Positions 1-9,028 of a DNA stretch of 64,000 nt are shown piece by piece; the stretch's first letter is position 1, and every line of letters starts with the position of its first letter. Source of the DNA: Clostridium sp. AF37-5 (lineage in GTDB: Bacteria > Bacillota > Clostridia > Lachnospirales > Lachnospiraceae); contig NZ_QUDR01000004.1 of the NCBI RefSeq assembly GCF_003477605.1, positions 91,952 to 155,951 on the forward strand, written 5' to 3'. The notes below the pieces were generated by a model. It was not told where the DNA came from, searched no databases, and saw only the letters and a program-made list of their open reading frames with translations. Both the position numbers and the translations under genes were made by a program.

Positions 1-65
1 CATATGAAATAAAAATGGCTTGTACCAAACATTTCTGCTATAATATTCTCAAAGGGGGTTTTATC

Positions 66-1058
66 ATGCCATCGGAAAAAGAAAAATTTGTAACCAAACA
101 ATATGTCCCTATGGGCGAGCCAATCGTGCAGAATGATCACACGATTATTTACCATGTGAAATGTCTTTGTGAGCCGGGCAAACCGGACGGCATTTTGAAA
201 ATGTACCGCCAGCAGAACCGCGAAGCACTTTACAAACGGTTGTATCAGCTTGATTACAGCGAGTGGCCGCACATTTATAATGTGAAATATTTTGATGGAA
301 ATACTTTAGTCGTAGAAAAATACTTAGAAGGAAATACTTTAGAAGAACTTCTGAAACAGAACAAAGAAAATAACACTGTTTTTTCCGAAGAAGAAGCCTA
401 CCGAATTATGAGTAAACTCTGCGAATGTATTGCAGGATTACTGCGCCCGGATCCGCCAATTATTCATTCCGATATCAAACCAAGTAACATTTTTATCACC
501 TCAGCAGGCGCTGTAAAACTGCTTGATTTTGTCAATGATAAAACACCAAAAAGAAAACACGAAAAGAAACTTATTTCTCTGCTTGGCATGATTTTTCACC
601 GAATGCTTACAGGCAGCGCACCGGCAAACAAAAAATGCACTTACGAAGGACGATACGAATCCGTCATCCGTAAGTGCTTAGAGAAAAATCCTGAGCAGCG
701 CTACCAAAGCATTTCCGAGCTGAAAGAAGACCTCAAAGAGGCAAAAGAACGTGCGCCAAAAAATATTGTTTCAAAAACCGCCGGAATTCCTTATGCGCTG
801 ACGTTTCCTTTTCAAGGAGCCATTCTTGCCTTTGAGTGGATTCTTATCTGCTTCTTTTTAAAAAAGGAGCAGACGTCTGCTATGTGTCTGTTTGCTATTG
901 CTTTTTTCATTCATTTTGTACTTTTTTTAGCAAGACGCCATGCATTTTTCCAAAAACGAAACATTCAAATCAGCACCGCACGCAAAGCCCTCCCGCTGCT
1001 GATTCTTGCTCTTGTGCTCGCTTTGCTGTCACAGATTGTTCCTTTCTTAATTTTTTAA
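66..1058 (+). CDS. Protein-kinase-like membrane protein
   Basis: A 330-residue protein with a eukaryotic-like Ser/Thr kinase fold followed by two hydrophobic segments at about residues 255-325, so the kinase part is probably cytoplasmic and membrane-anchored at its C-terminus. Visible motifs are a candidate ATP lysine in GILKMY (K45), a catalytic loop HSDIKPSN (D136, K138, N141) and LLDFVND in place of DFG (D154 kept, Gly replaced by Val). The activation segment is very short, so activity or substrate choice may be unusual; a pseudokinase is possible. I chose the ATG at 66 because AAAGGGGG lies 8 nt upstream; an in-frame ATG at 15 has no such site. No substrate can be named. Confidence 0.75.
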   Translation: MPSEKEKFVTKQYVPMGEPIVQNDHTIIYHVKCLCEPGKPDGILKMYRQQNREALYKRLYQLDYSEWPHIYNVKYFDGNTLVVEKYLEGNTLEELLKQNKENNTVFSEEEAYRIMSKLCECIAGLLRPDPPIIHSDIKPSNIFITSAGAVKLLDFVNDKTPKRKHEKKLISLLGMIFHRMLTGSAPANKKCTYEGRYESVIRKCLEKNPEQRYQSISELKEDLKEAKERAPKNIVSKTAGIPYALTFPFQGAILAFEWILICFFLKKEQTSAMCLFAIAFFIHFVLFLARRHAFFQKRNIQISTARKALPLLILALVLALLSQIVPFLIF

Positions 1059-1068
1059 TGAGAACACA

Positions 1069-2514
1069 TTACTCAACCAGTTTACTTTCTTTCATGGCAA
1101 TTACTCGGTCAACCGGATATTTACAGCTCTTATAATAACTGGATGAAAATAGGGCATATGTGTATGTTCCATACACTGCTGCACCCTTAACCATCGGCGG
1201 CATCGTCGTCACTTTCATCGCCGTATTTTTGAGAACCTTTCCATTACTCTTTGGCGAAGCAAAGGACGGTTTATAAGTGCGAAGTTGTGAAATATAACCG
1301 CTTTTCGCCTTTTTCGTACGGTAACTTCTCGTCAAAATCATCGTACCTGCTGAGTCAAACGTGATTCCCTGAGTTTTGCTTGGTACATCCATGGTATAAG
1401 CCGGTGAAAGAGAAGGCAATGTTGCCTTATTATTAACCTGGTAACCTTTCATCGTCGATGTTGCCTGACGGAATGTTCCAATCCACAACACATTGTTGTA
1501 ATATCCCATAAAGGACGCTGTTGAATCCAGTGTTGAAATACTTTTGTATGCTGCCAATTCTGTATAAGAAGTTCCCGCATTTACTGCATTTGTCACAACA
1601 GAATATGGGAAACTGGCAACCGCCTTTCCTTTAGAAATCCATACATTCGTTCCATCATAGGCAATTCCACCCACTTTTGCTTTACTTGGTAAAACAATGG
1701 TTGTAATATATGATTTTGATGAGCGGCTTACAACATAAACCACTGAATTCAGCTCTTTTTTGTAATCATATGCCGTAATGAGGAAATAACTGCCTGCCAA
1801 ACACAATCCCTGAGGTACCATCGTTGTACAGGAAAATCCGGCAACATTTGTCGTCTTCATGCCCGGTATTGCGAAACTTTTATTATAATTCATGGCACTT
1901 CTCATTTTTTTGTATGTCTTATAAGCCGGTGATTTCGTAAACGCAGCCTTTGTGCTGTATTTCTTGGCACCCTTTGATGTCGCTGATACTGCGGCCGTCT
2001 TAGCAGAAACCGCTGTGGATAATTTACCTTCAATTTGTGTTCCTGATACTTCACAGTATGCAGCCACACGATAATAATAAGTCGTGTTCTGTGGCAGGGA
2101 TTTAATCAAATAACTAACTGTATCTGCCCCTTTCACAACTGCTGTCTGCTGATATACGGATTCGGAGGACTTACGAGAATAAATATAATAACCACTCGCT
2201 CCTGTCACCTTGTTCCACGAAAGCATAACCCGGTTTGAACCACCTCTTGCCGTCACTGTCGGCGCATCCAATTCATATAATGTCGGATTCACTGTGGCTG
2301 TTGCAGCCGGCGTCGCACTTGCTGTTGCAGTCGGCGTCGCACTTGCTGTTGCAGTTGGAGTCGCAATCGAAGCAGCACCTCCGCTAGCTGTCCCCGGGGT
2401 ACCGGTTCCTCCCTCTTTTTCCGTGTTAGCCGCTGCCTGCACGGGTACCATCGTAACGAAAAGTGCCAATGTAAGACAGCCGGCAATGCATTTCATCCAT
2501 GTTTTCTTCTTCAT
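1069..2514 (-). CDS. Secreted fibronectin type III protein
   Basis: A 481-residue exported protein. It opens with a lysine-rich N-terminus, a hydrophobic core and an Ala-rich cleavage region, then a low-complexity Ala/Thr/Pro linker, one fibronectin type III domain (about residues 80-175, with the SGYYIYSRK-type strand) and a C-terminal region of repeated beta-strand-like segments that could be a propeller. No catalytic motif is seen. The start is set by GGGAGG 8 nt before the ATG at 2514; the longer reading lacks a ribosome site. It runs toward the kinase-like gene with a 10-nt gap. Function unknown; surface binding is an inference. Confidence 0.7.
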   Translation of the reverse strand: MKKKTWMKCIAGCLTLALFVTMVPVQAAANTEKEGGTGTPGTASGGAASIATPTATASATPTATASATPAATATVNPTLYELDAPTVTARGGSNRVMLSWNKVTGASGYYIYSRKSSESVYQQTAVVKGADTVSYLIKSLPQNTTYYYRVAAYCEVSGTQIEGKLSTAVSAKTAAVSATSKGAKKYSTKAAFTKSPAYKTYKKMRSAMNYNKSFAIPGMKTTNVAGFSCTTMVPQGLCLAGSYFLITAYDYKKELNSVVYVVSRSSKSYITTIVLPSKAKVGGIAYDGTNVWISKGKAVASFPYSVVTNAVNAGTSYTELAAYKSISTLDSTASFMGYYNNVLWIGTFRQATSTMKGYQVNNKATLPSLSPAYTMDVPSKTQGITFDSAGTMILTRSYRTKKAKSGYISQLRTYKPSFASPKSNGKVLKNTAMKVTTMPPMVKGAAVYGTYTYALFSSSYYKSCKYPVDRVIAMKESKLVE

Positions 2515-2699
2515 GTATGTAGCCTCCCTTAAATTTGATGACCTCACTATAACGCAAGAATTTGTCAGGCAAATGAAAAAACAATGTCACTTTTTTGGCA
2601 TTATAAAAGAAATGTTGTGATATCGAAAAAAATCCGCTATACTCAAAAAGAAAAATTTGTTTTAACGGCGTTACCGATTATAAGAAATGAGGATATACA

Positions 2700-3284
2700 A
2701 TGACAGATAAAGATTTATGCATAGAAACCGAAGAAATACAGACCGACGGCAAAGATACCTATTACTGCCATCGTTACGAACCAACACCTTATGAAGTTTT
2801 AGATGAGTTATTCACCTTTTACACACCGAATAAAACAGATGTCTTCGTTGACTACGGATGCGGCATGGGACGTTTGAACTTTTATATAGAAAAGAGGTAT
2901 TCTCTATGTTCTACAGGCGTAGAGTATTCGCCCGTTTATTATGATAAAGCTCTGGAAAACAAAAAAACATATAACGGAAGCAAAGACAAGATACACTTCG
3001 TAAATTGTAAAGCCGAAGATTATCTTGTCTCAAAAGAAGAAACTGTTTTTTACTTCTTTAATCCGTTTTCACCGGAAATTTTTCACGGTGTTATTAACCG
3101 TATCTTGGATTCGTTTGAAAAATATCCAAGAACCATCACACTCATTCTCTACTATCCGGAAGATGACACTGTTTTTTATTTGGAGCGTCATACAACATTT
3201 GAGAGGATAGATGAAATTGCTGCCTCTGACGCCGTTTACAAAGACCGTAGAGAGCGATTTTGCCTTTATCGGATTACTATCTAG
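2700..3284 (+). CDS. Class I SAM-dependent methyltransferase
   Basis: A 194-residue protein with the glycine-rich SAM-binding motif VDYGCGMGR (about residues 57-65) after the first strand, followed by an acidic strand end GVEYSP and a later FFNPFSP motif, in the order expected of a small Rossmann methyltransferase. No added substrate domain is visible, so the acceptor is unknown. GAGGA precedes the ATG. The stop codon overlaps the stop of the convergent gene in a shared CTAG. Confidence 0.7.
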   Translation: MTDKDLCIETEEIQTDGKDTYYCHRYEPTPYEVLDELFTFYTPNKTDVFVDYGCGMGRLNFYIEKRYSLCSTGVEYSPVYYDKALENKKTYNGSKDKIHFVNCKAEDYLVSKEETVFYFFNPFSPEIFHGVINRILDSFEKYPRTITLILYYPEDDTVFYLERHTTFERIDEIAASDAVYKDRRERFCLYRITI

Positions 3285-3778
3285 GAATCTGCCCCTTCTG
3301 CCGGACTGCAGTAACGCTCCCAAGACGCTTCCGATTTTTCAAACACAACACAGAACCAGTATGTGTCAACTTCCTCTTCGTCTTCTTCCTGCGGCACATC
3401 AATGCCAAACTCGGCACTTTTTCTGCCATCAATTTCACCGAGAACAACCGTAAACACCGTTCCTTTTTCAAAACGGGATACTACCGATTCCACCGCCGGT
3501 TCCGGCACATCTTCATCCAGAATTTCTCTTTGCAGATTTCCATCCGCATCATAATATTTCATACCCTCTTTTACAAGACGCTTCATCTGCGCCTGTAAAA
3601 GCGTAAGCGTTATTTCTCCACAATACATATCCTGAAATCTGCCATTCTGCGAATTTCCAGCTTTTACAGTGGCACCACCAAAAGTAAATGTCACCTCATC
3701 CTCGCTCATCTGAAAAGAAACAATCGGCGAATCATCAAATGACAACTGCTCGAATTCATCTACACATCGAAACTTCAT
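3281..3778 (-). CDS. Hypothetical acidic cytoplasmic protein
   Basis: A 165-residue acidic protein with no signal peptide, membrane segment or motif that I recognise. The N-terminal half alternates short hydrophobic strands (SFQMSEDEVTFTFGG), suggesting a small beta-rich domain, and the C-terminal part has a run of Glu/Asp. GGAGG 8 nt before the ATG at 3778 sets the start five codons inside the longest reading. Convergent with the methyltransferase. Confidence 0.6.
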   Translation of the reverse strand: MKFRCVDEFEQLSFDDSPIVSFQMSEDEVTFTFGGATVKAGNSQNGRFQDMYCGEITLTLLQAQMKRLVKEGMKYYDADGNLQREILDEDVPEPAVESVVSRFEKGTVFTVVLGEIDGRKSAEFGIDVPQEEDEEEVDTYWFCVVFEKSEASWERYCSPAEGADS

Positions 3779-3831
3779 ATTACTTTCCTCCATTTATTAT
3801 CTGCCTTTTAGTATACCCAATTTTTTCTCAC

Positions 3832-3887
3832 TTGACAAGTTGGTTTATATGTTATAAACTTAATTTAGTTTATAGTTTATAAACCAA
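3832..3887 (+). promoter_or_regulatory. Promoter with 48-nt palindromic operator before blaI-like gene
   Basis: A TTGACA (3832-3837) is followed by TATAAA (3853-3858). Across and after the -10 lies a large dyad centred at 3863.5: outer arms TTGGTTTATA (3840-3849) and TATAAACCAA (3878-3887), inner arms ATAAACT (3854-3860) and AGTTTAT (3867-3873). BlaI/MecI-family dimers bind such symmetric sites and repress their own operon, so this is the likely operator of the downstream pair. Confidence 0.75.
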
Positions 3888-3913
3888 CAAAATAATAAAG
3901 GGGGATAATTTTT

Positions 3914-4273
3914 ATGAAAGGAACTGTTATGTCGGAGAGTGAATTATCATTTGCCCGCATTGTATGGGAAAATGCACCACTTCCTTCCGGTGAACTGGTA
4001 ACTCGCTGCAACGAAGAACTCGGATGGAAAAAACCGACCACTTACACCGTTTTGAGAAATCTCTGTCAGGCGGGTATTTTTGAAAATAAACAAGCCATGG
4101 TTTCTGTACTTGTTTCCGAAGAAGATTATTTGGCAAGAGAAAGTGAGCAAATCGTAAATGAGCGTTTCGGCGGTTCTATTTCACATTTTGTCACTGCTTT
4201 TGCCACAAAAACAAAATTAGATAAAGAACAGATTCAGGCCTTACAGGATTTTATTGACCACTGTGAAGAATAG
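3914..4273 (+). CDS. BlaI/MecI-family transcriptional repressor
   Basis: A 119-residue winged-helix protein of the BlaI/MecI/CopY family. The N-terminal SELSFARIVWENAP and the recognition-helix region KKPTTYTVLRNL are typical, and the C-terminal helix would dimerise. It is followed after 15 nt by an M56 membrane protease gene, the standard partner that inactivates BlaI proteins by cleavage. AAAGGGGG precedes the ATG at 3914; an internal ATG at 3929 also has AAAGGA at good spacing and could be the real start. It should bind the palindrome just upstream. The signal is unknown, and a beta-lactamase is not present nearby. Confidence 0.88.
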   Translation: MKGTVMSESELSFARIVWENAPLPSGELVTRCNEELGWKKPTTYTVLRNLCQAGIFENKQAMVSVLVSEEDYLARESEQIVNERFGGSISHFVTAFATKTKLDKEQIQALQDFIDHCEE

Positions 4274-4288
4274 GATGGGAGGAGTTTT

Positions 4289-6343
4289 ATGGATTTGTCA
4301 TCATTTTTAACCTTTCTTGGTGAGCGCACTTTTTTTGTCAGTATTACGATTTTAGTATTACTTGCCATCCGTCCTCTGGCAAAAAAGCTGCCTAGAAACG
4401 GCATGTATTTTCTGTGGGTCATTTTAGTACTCCGCATATTGTGTCCGGTAAACTTTACCGGCATTTACCACCTGCTGCCTGCTGCCAATGCCACGAACGC
4501 CCAAATAAAACAGGAACTTTCCTTTGGCGGTGCCATGAACCAATACCGCCTAAGTCCGGTGCAGCAAAAACGGTTTCAAAGCAAGCAGCAAACCGAACCA
4601 TCCGTTCTGACACATTCGCTCCCTGAAAAACAACCAGAAGAAATCCGGGACTTTTCTCTTTCGGATAAACTTCCCGCCTTTCTATTTATTTTGTGGCTTA
4701 GCGGGGTTTTTGTCTGTGTCTTTCATCTTTTTTATTCTTATTATAGGGATAAAAAAATGTTAAAAACGGCGGTAAAAACAAAAAACTGCTGCTATATCCA
4801 TTCGGGACTTGATACGCCATTTGTCTTTGGCTTTTTCAAACCACGCATTTATATACCGGAAAACACAAAAAACAGCGCTTATAAATTTTTGCTCGCTCAC
4901 GAAAAATATCATATCCGCCGTCAGGATTTCCGTATCAAGCCAATTGCCTTCTTTGCCTTTTCGCTGCTGTGGTTTAATCCTCTTGGCTGGGTTGCCTGGC
5001 ATCTGATGCAGAAGGACATGGAAATTTCGTGCGATGAAGCAGTCATTAAACAGATGCCTTTTGAAGAACGAAAAGCTTATTCGCATCTACTGTTGCAAAT
5101 GGCAGCCGCCAAAAGCCGCCCTCTTTGCACCAATGCAGCGTTTGGCGCTGATATTATTGAAGAAAGGATTTTGCATATTATGAAATTCAAAAAACCAACA
5201 AAACTTATCACATGCTTTACCGTAATCGCGGTTTTTCTGTGTGCCTGCGGTGTCGGCTCGACGCCGGTTACAAAGGAAGAGAGCTCTACCAATGCTCCTT
5301 CTCAAAAATCGCCCGACGTATTTGTAGAGAATGCCATCAACTGCCCGCAGATGGATGACAACAATTACGTTTATTATTACAGCAGACTTATGTTGAATCC
5401 AAAGAAAAATCTCGTGTGGCTTGGCTCCAAATACAACAAAAACTCTTATGAATTTGTCTCTTACATGATGTTTGAGAAAAAGGAAAATTCATTTGAAGAG
5501 GTCGAAACAAATTGGAGTGACACATTAAACGAAACAATGAAAAACAGAAGCGGCTACATATATGATTCCTGGTACGCCTCCGATGAATCCCTTTATGTCG
5601 TAATCATGGAAACAAGCATGAACCCTCTTATTTATAATGCGAACCAGGAAAAATATAAAAAACAGTATGAAGAGCTGAATCCACTGTTATTCCACATTTC
5701 AAAAGATGGGAAAACAGCAAGAGAAATCGATTTATCCGCTCTCGCCTCACCAAACGGAGAAAAAAATAAAGACCTGGCAGTTGCTTTTATCCCTCTTTCG
5801 GACGGCCGCTATTTAGTAAATTCATTATCCGACGACACCCCGGAAAAAGGATTGGTATTTGCAGAATCTACGGATACCGTTGTTAAAAAAATGTCGAATC
5901 GTATCCGGGGCAATGCAATTTCCTCAATTCAGACCGGAAATGATTTTCTCTGTTATGTTGCCTATCAAGGAAATGAGGACCTTGTCACTGTAGAAGTGCA
6001 GGATTACAACGAAAAGAATAAATACTCTCTCGATTGTTCGGCAGCCTGTGATAATGGCACTGCATCCTATGCAAATTGCCATTTTGCACTTGGTGTATGG
6101 GAGGATGAAATTCTTCTTGTTTCAAAAAAAGGAGTATTTCGTGCTGAATATGGCGACAAAGCCTTTACAAAGGTTACTGATTTTAAAACAGATAACATCT
6201 ACTACCTTACCTTGGACCGCTACCAGATTGATCGACTCGCCATGTGGGTCACAGGCGAAAATTCTTTCTATCTTCTTCTTAATCCGACAGATAACGAGAA
6301 GACAAGTGACTACAAAATCGGTTATTACACCAAAGGAAAATAA
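4289..6343 (+). CDS. BlaR1-like M56 membrane metalloprotease with novel sensor domain
   Basis: A 684-residue BlaR1/MecR1-family signal transducer. N-terminal membrane helices (about 8-30, 38-58, 128-150) frame a zinc protease with HEKYH (H204, E205, H208) and a distal EISCDEA motif supplying the third ligand. A further hydrophobic segment at 305-322 ends in CACG and is followed by a roughly 360-residue extracellular region. That region has no SxxK or KTG motif, so it is not the penicillin-binding sensor of true BlaR1; it has repeated beta-strand segments instead. It pairs with the upstream BlaI-like repressor: ligand binding outside should trigger proteolysis inside. GGGAGGAG precedes the ATG. 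The ligand is unknown. Confidence 0.82.
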   Translation: MDLSSFLTFLGERTFFVSITILVLLAIRPLAKKLPRNGMYFLWVILVLRILCPVNFTGIYHLLPAANATNAQIKQELSFGGAMNQYRLSPVQQKRFQSKQQTEPSVLTHSLPEKQPEEIRDFSLSDKLPAFLFILWLSGVFVCVFHLFYSYYRDKKMLKTAVKTKNCCYIHSGLDTPFVFGFFKPRIYIPENTKNSAYKFLLAHEKYHIRRQDFRIKPIAFFAFSLLWFNPLGWVAWHLMQKDMEISCDEAVIKQMPFEERKAYSHLLLQMAAAKSRPLCTNAAFGADIIEERILHIMKFKKPTKLITCFTVIAVFLCACGVGSTPVTKEESSTNAPSQKSPDVFVENAINCPQMDDNNYVYYYSRLMLNPKKNLVWLGSKYNKNSYEFVSYMMFEKKENSFEEVETNWSDTLNETMKNRSGYIYDSWYASDESLYVVIMETSMNPLIYNANQEKYKKQYEELNPLLFHISKDGKTAREIDLSALASPNGEKNKDLAVAFIPLSDGRYLVNSLSDDTPEKGLVFAESTDTVVKKMSNRIRGNAISSIQTGNDFLCYVAYQGNEDLVTVEVQDYNEKNKYSLDCSAACDNGTASYANCHFALGVWEDEILLVSKKGVFRAEYGDKAFTKVTDFKTDNIYYLTLDRYQIDRLAMWVTGENSFYLLLNPTDNEKTSDYKIGYYTKGK

Positions 6344-6348
6344 ACATG

Positions 6349-6385
6349 ACAAAGGGAGCAGTAAATCTGCTCCCTTTGTCTTTAT
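6349..6385. terminator. Bidirectional rho-independent terminator
   Basis: Perfect 13-bp stem ACAAAGGGAGCAG / CTGCTCCCTTTGT with a 5-nt loop, followed by T-rich sequence on the plus strand and preceded by A-rich sequence that serves the minus strand. It separates the plus-strand M56 gene from the convergent kdgK operon. Confidence 0.85.
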
Positions 6386-6418
6386 ACATTATTATATAGG
6401 AAAAACAAAAAGTAATTA

Positions 6419-7450
6419 TTATCTCTGTACACGACCGGAGCCATCGCCACCAGCCAGTTTCAAAACTTCATCCATGGAAACCATGTTGTAATCTCCTTCG
6501 ATGGAGTGTTTCAAACAAGAAGCAGCTACAGCAAACTCGATTGTTTCCTGTGGACCATACTCGTTCAGGCAGGCACAAATCAAACCGCCGCCAAAGCTGT
6601 CGCCACCGCCTACACGGTCAACGATATGCATTTTATATTTCTTGCTGAAGTAATAATCTTTTCCATCATACAACATAGCGGACCAATTATTATCATTTGC
6701 AGAAATGGACTCACGGAGAGTAATTGCAACTTTCTCAAATCCAAAACGGTCTGCCAACTGTTTGGCAACATCTTTGTAACCCTCACGGTTTACTGTACCT
6801 GTTGTAACATCTGTACCTTTGGAAGTAATACCAAATACATCTGCGGCATCCTCTTCATTAGCGATACATACATCAACATACTGGCAAAGTTCAGCCATCA
6901 CCTTACCTGCTTTTTCTTTACTCCACAATTTATTGCGGTAGTTCAAATCACAGGAAATCGTAACACCTGCTTCTTTTGCAGCTTTACAAGCCTCTAAACA
7001 AATCTCAGCAACTTCATCATTCAGTGCAGGAGTAATTCCGGTAAAATGGAACCACGAAACACCTTCAAAAATCTTTTTCCAGTCAAAATCTGATTTAGAA
7101 GCTGTTGCAATGGAAGAACCTGCACGGTCATAAATAACTTTGGATGGTCTCTGGGAAGCACCTTTTTCCAAATAGTAAATACCGACACGGTCACCACCGC
7201 GCACAATATCTGTTGTGTCAACACCATATTTTCTCAAAGAATTTACAGCAGCCTGACCAATCTCATGTGTAGGAAGTTTTGAAACAAATTTTGCATCCAA
7301 ACCATAGTTTGCAAGGGAAACTGCAACGTTTGCCTCACCACCGCCAAAAGTTGCACCAAGTGTATCTGCCTGTACAAAACGATAATATCCTTCCGGTGCC
7401 AGTCTCAACATCAATTCACCAAATGTAACTACTTTCTTTGCCATTTTCAT
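6419..7450 (-). CDS. kdgK: 2-dehydro-3-deoxygluconokinase (PfkB family)
   Basis: A 343-residue PfkB-family sugar kinase. It phosphorylates 2-keto-3-deoxygluconate to KDPG, the step before KDPG aldolase in hexuronate breakdown. The N-terminal VTFGELMLRLAP and FGGGEANVAVSLA motifs match KdgK, and the C-terminal DRVGGGDSFGGGL carries the anion hole and catalytic Asp. The KDPG aldolase gene lies 26 nt upstream in the same operon, which supports this substrate over other PfkB sugars. GGAGG precedes two possible ATGs at 7450 and 7444. A shared terminator lies beyond its stop. Confidence 0.9.
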   Translation of the reverse strand: MKMAKKVVTFGELMLRLAPEGYYRFVQADTLGATFGGGEANVAVSLANYGLDAKFVSKLPTHEIGQAAVNSLRKYGVDTTDIVRGGDRVGIYYLEKGASQRPSKVIYDRAGSSIATASKSDFDWKKIFEGVSWFHFTGITPALNDEVAEICLEACKAAKEAGVTISCDLNYRNKLWSKEKAGKVMAELCQYVDVCIANEEDAADVFGITSKGTDVTTGTVNREGYKDVAKQLADRFGFEKVAITLRESISANDNNWSAMLYDGKDYYFSKKYKMHIVDRVGGGDSFGGGLICACLNEYGPQETIEFAVAASCLKHSIEGDYNMVSMDEVLKLAGGDGSGRVQR

Positions 7451-7476
7451 TCATCCTCCAAAATTCTTTTTAATAA

Positions 7477-8115
7477 TTAACCGCGGATTTTCTTTACCAA
7501 TGCGGCTGCATCAGCGGTCATTTTCTGAATCTCATCAAATTTACCGGCTTTTACCAAATCACCTTTTACCATCCAGCTTCCGCCGCATGCTAAAATACGG
7601 TCATACTCAAGGTACTCTTCTACATTGTTCAAATTAATACCACCGGTTGGCATAAACTGAAGCATTGTATAAGGAGCTGCAACTGCCTTAATCATCTTCA
7701 AACCGCCTGCCGGCTCAGCAGGGAAGAATTTTACGACGTCAAGTCCCATCTCAATCGCCTGCTCCATCTCACTTGGTGTCTGTGTACCAGGTGTAACCGG
7801 AATGTCACGGTCGATACAATACTTTACAACTTTCGGATTAAATCCAGGACTTACAATAAATTTAGCACCGGCAGCAACTGCACGGTCTACCTGCTCAGTT
7901 GTCAAAACTGTTCCTGCACCAACAAGCATTTCCGGATACTTCTCAGAAATGATACGAATCGACTCTTCAGCTGCTTCGGTACGGAATGTAACCTCTGCAC
8001 AAGGAAGTCCGCCCTCGCACAATGCTTTTGCCAATGGCTCTGCATCCTTTGCGTCATCAAGTACAACAACCGGAACAATACCAATTTTTTTGATTTCTTC
8101 TAAAACCTTGTTCAT
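7477..8115 (-). CDS. eda: KDPG/KHG aldolase
   Basis: A 212-residue class I aldolase that splits 2-keto-3-deoxy-6-phosphogluconate to pyruvate and glyceraldehyde 3-phosphate. The Schiff-base lysine sits in DVVKFFPAE (K129) and EVTFRTEAAEES carries the conserved acidic residue region. GGAGG 5 nt before the ATG at 8115 sets the start; the 37 extra codons in the longer reading run through the operator region and are not real. First gene of the kdg operon, with kdgK next, opposite an IclR regulator. Hexuronate or pectin use is the inferred role. Confidence 0.92.
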   Translation of the reverse strand: MNKVLEEIKKIGIVPVVVLDDAKDAEPLAKALCEGGLPCAEVTFRTEAAEESIRIISEKYPEMLVGAGTVLTTEQVDRAVAAGAKFIVSPGFNPKVVKYCIDRDIPVTPGTQTPSEMEQAIEMGLDVVKFFPAEPAGGLKMIKAVAAPYTMLQFMPTGGINLNNVEEYLEYDRILACGGSWMVKGDLVKAGKFDEIQKMTADAAALVKKIRG

Positions 8116-8170
8116 AATAGCCTCCATTTTTATCTTTACTTTTTTTGTATCATATGATATTCTACTATTG

Positions 8171-8264
8171 TTCCACATTGTGAAACGGTATTTCACATCG
8201 TGAACCATGATTTTATTATACTGCATTTCTTCTTATTGTCAACAAAAAAGCAGTAAAATATAAA
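8171..8264. promoter_or_regulatory. Divergent kdg regulatory region with two 14-bp operators
   Basis: Two near-identical partly palindromic 14-mers, TTCCACATTGTGAA (8171-8184) and TTTCACATCGTGAA (8191-8204), sit 20 bp apart, two helical turns, in front of the aldolase start. They are likely sites for the IclR-type regulator. The regulator has its own good promoter: TTGTCA (8236-8241), 17-nt spacer, TATAAA (8259-8264). Confidence 0.72.
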
Positions 8265-8284
8265 GAAACAAAGGGAGAATTTTT

Positions 8285-9028
8285 ATGGAATCCAAAAATC
8301 CAATTCAGGTTGCTGATAAATTATTTCTTGTTCTGGAAACACTTGCAAAGACCGGTCCGATTGGACTGTCGGATTTATGCCGAGAAGTTTCTTTGAACAA
8401 AACAACCGTGCACCGCCTGTTAAATTCACTTCTTTACATGGGATATGTGCGGCAGGACACGCAAACATCCCGCTACAGCTTAAGTTTTAAAATATGGGAT
8501 ATTGCAAACCAATTTGTCTCAAAAATTGATATTGTGGAAGAGGCTCGCCCAAGCCTTCGGGAACTCGCAGCGAAAACCGGCGAAACCGTCCATCTCGTGC
8601 AGATTGATGGGATTCATGCGATTTATATCGCCAAGGAAGAATCCGAAAATTCCGTGCGGCTAGTGTCTATGGTCGGCAAACGAATTCCACTCTACTGCTC
8701 CGGTGTCGGAAAAGCCCTGCTTGCCGATATGTCAAATGACGAAATCAAAAGCATCTGGGACAAGAGCGACAAAACGCCACTGACAGAGCATACTATCACG
8801 GATTTTTCAAAATTTATGCAAGAAATTGAAGAAACCAGAAAACGCGGCTATGCTATGGATAATGAAGAATATGAATTGGGCGTGCGATGCATCGCTGCAA
8901 GTATAAAACACGGTGAACAGAAGCCGCAATACGCATTTAGTATTTCAGCTCCCATTCACCGCATGGACGAAAAACGTATGAAAGAAATCGCCGAGTATGC
9001 ACTCGCAATGAAAAAAATCAATCTTTAA
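8285..9028 (+). CDS. kdgR: IclR-family regulator, probable KdgR
   Basis: A 247-residue IclR-family protein: winged-helix DNA-binding domain at about 8-70 (LSDLCREVSLNKTTVHRLL recognition region) and an effector-binding domain at about 80-245 with GKRIPLYCSGVGKALLA and GYAMDNEEYELGVRCIAA, both family hallmarks. Divergent from the KDPG aldolase-kdgK operon with paired operators between, so it probably represses that operon until KDG or KDPG is present. GGGAGA precedes the ATG. The effector is inferred from neighbours. Confidence 0.87.
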   Translation: MESKNPIQVADKLFLVLETLAKTGPIGLSDLCREVSLNKTTVHRLLNSLLYMGYVRQDTQTSRYSLSFKIWDIANQFVSKIDIVEEARPSLRELAAKTGETVHLVQIDGIHAIYIAKEESENSVRLVSMVGKRIPLYCSGVGKALLADMSNDEIKSIWDKSDKTPLTEHTITDFSKFMQEIEETRKRGYAMDNEEYELGVRCIAASIKHGEQKPQYAFSISAPIHRMDEKRMKEIAEYALAMKKINL

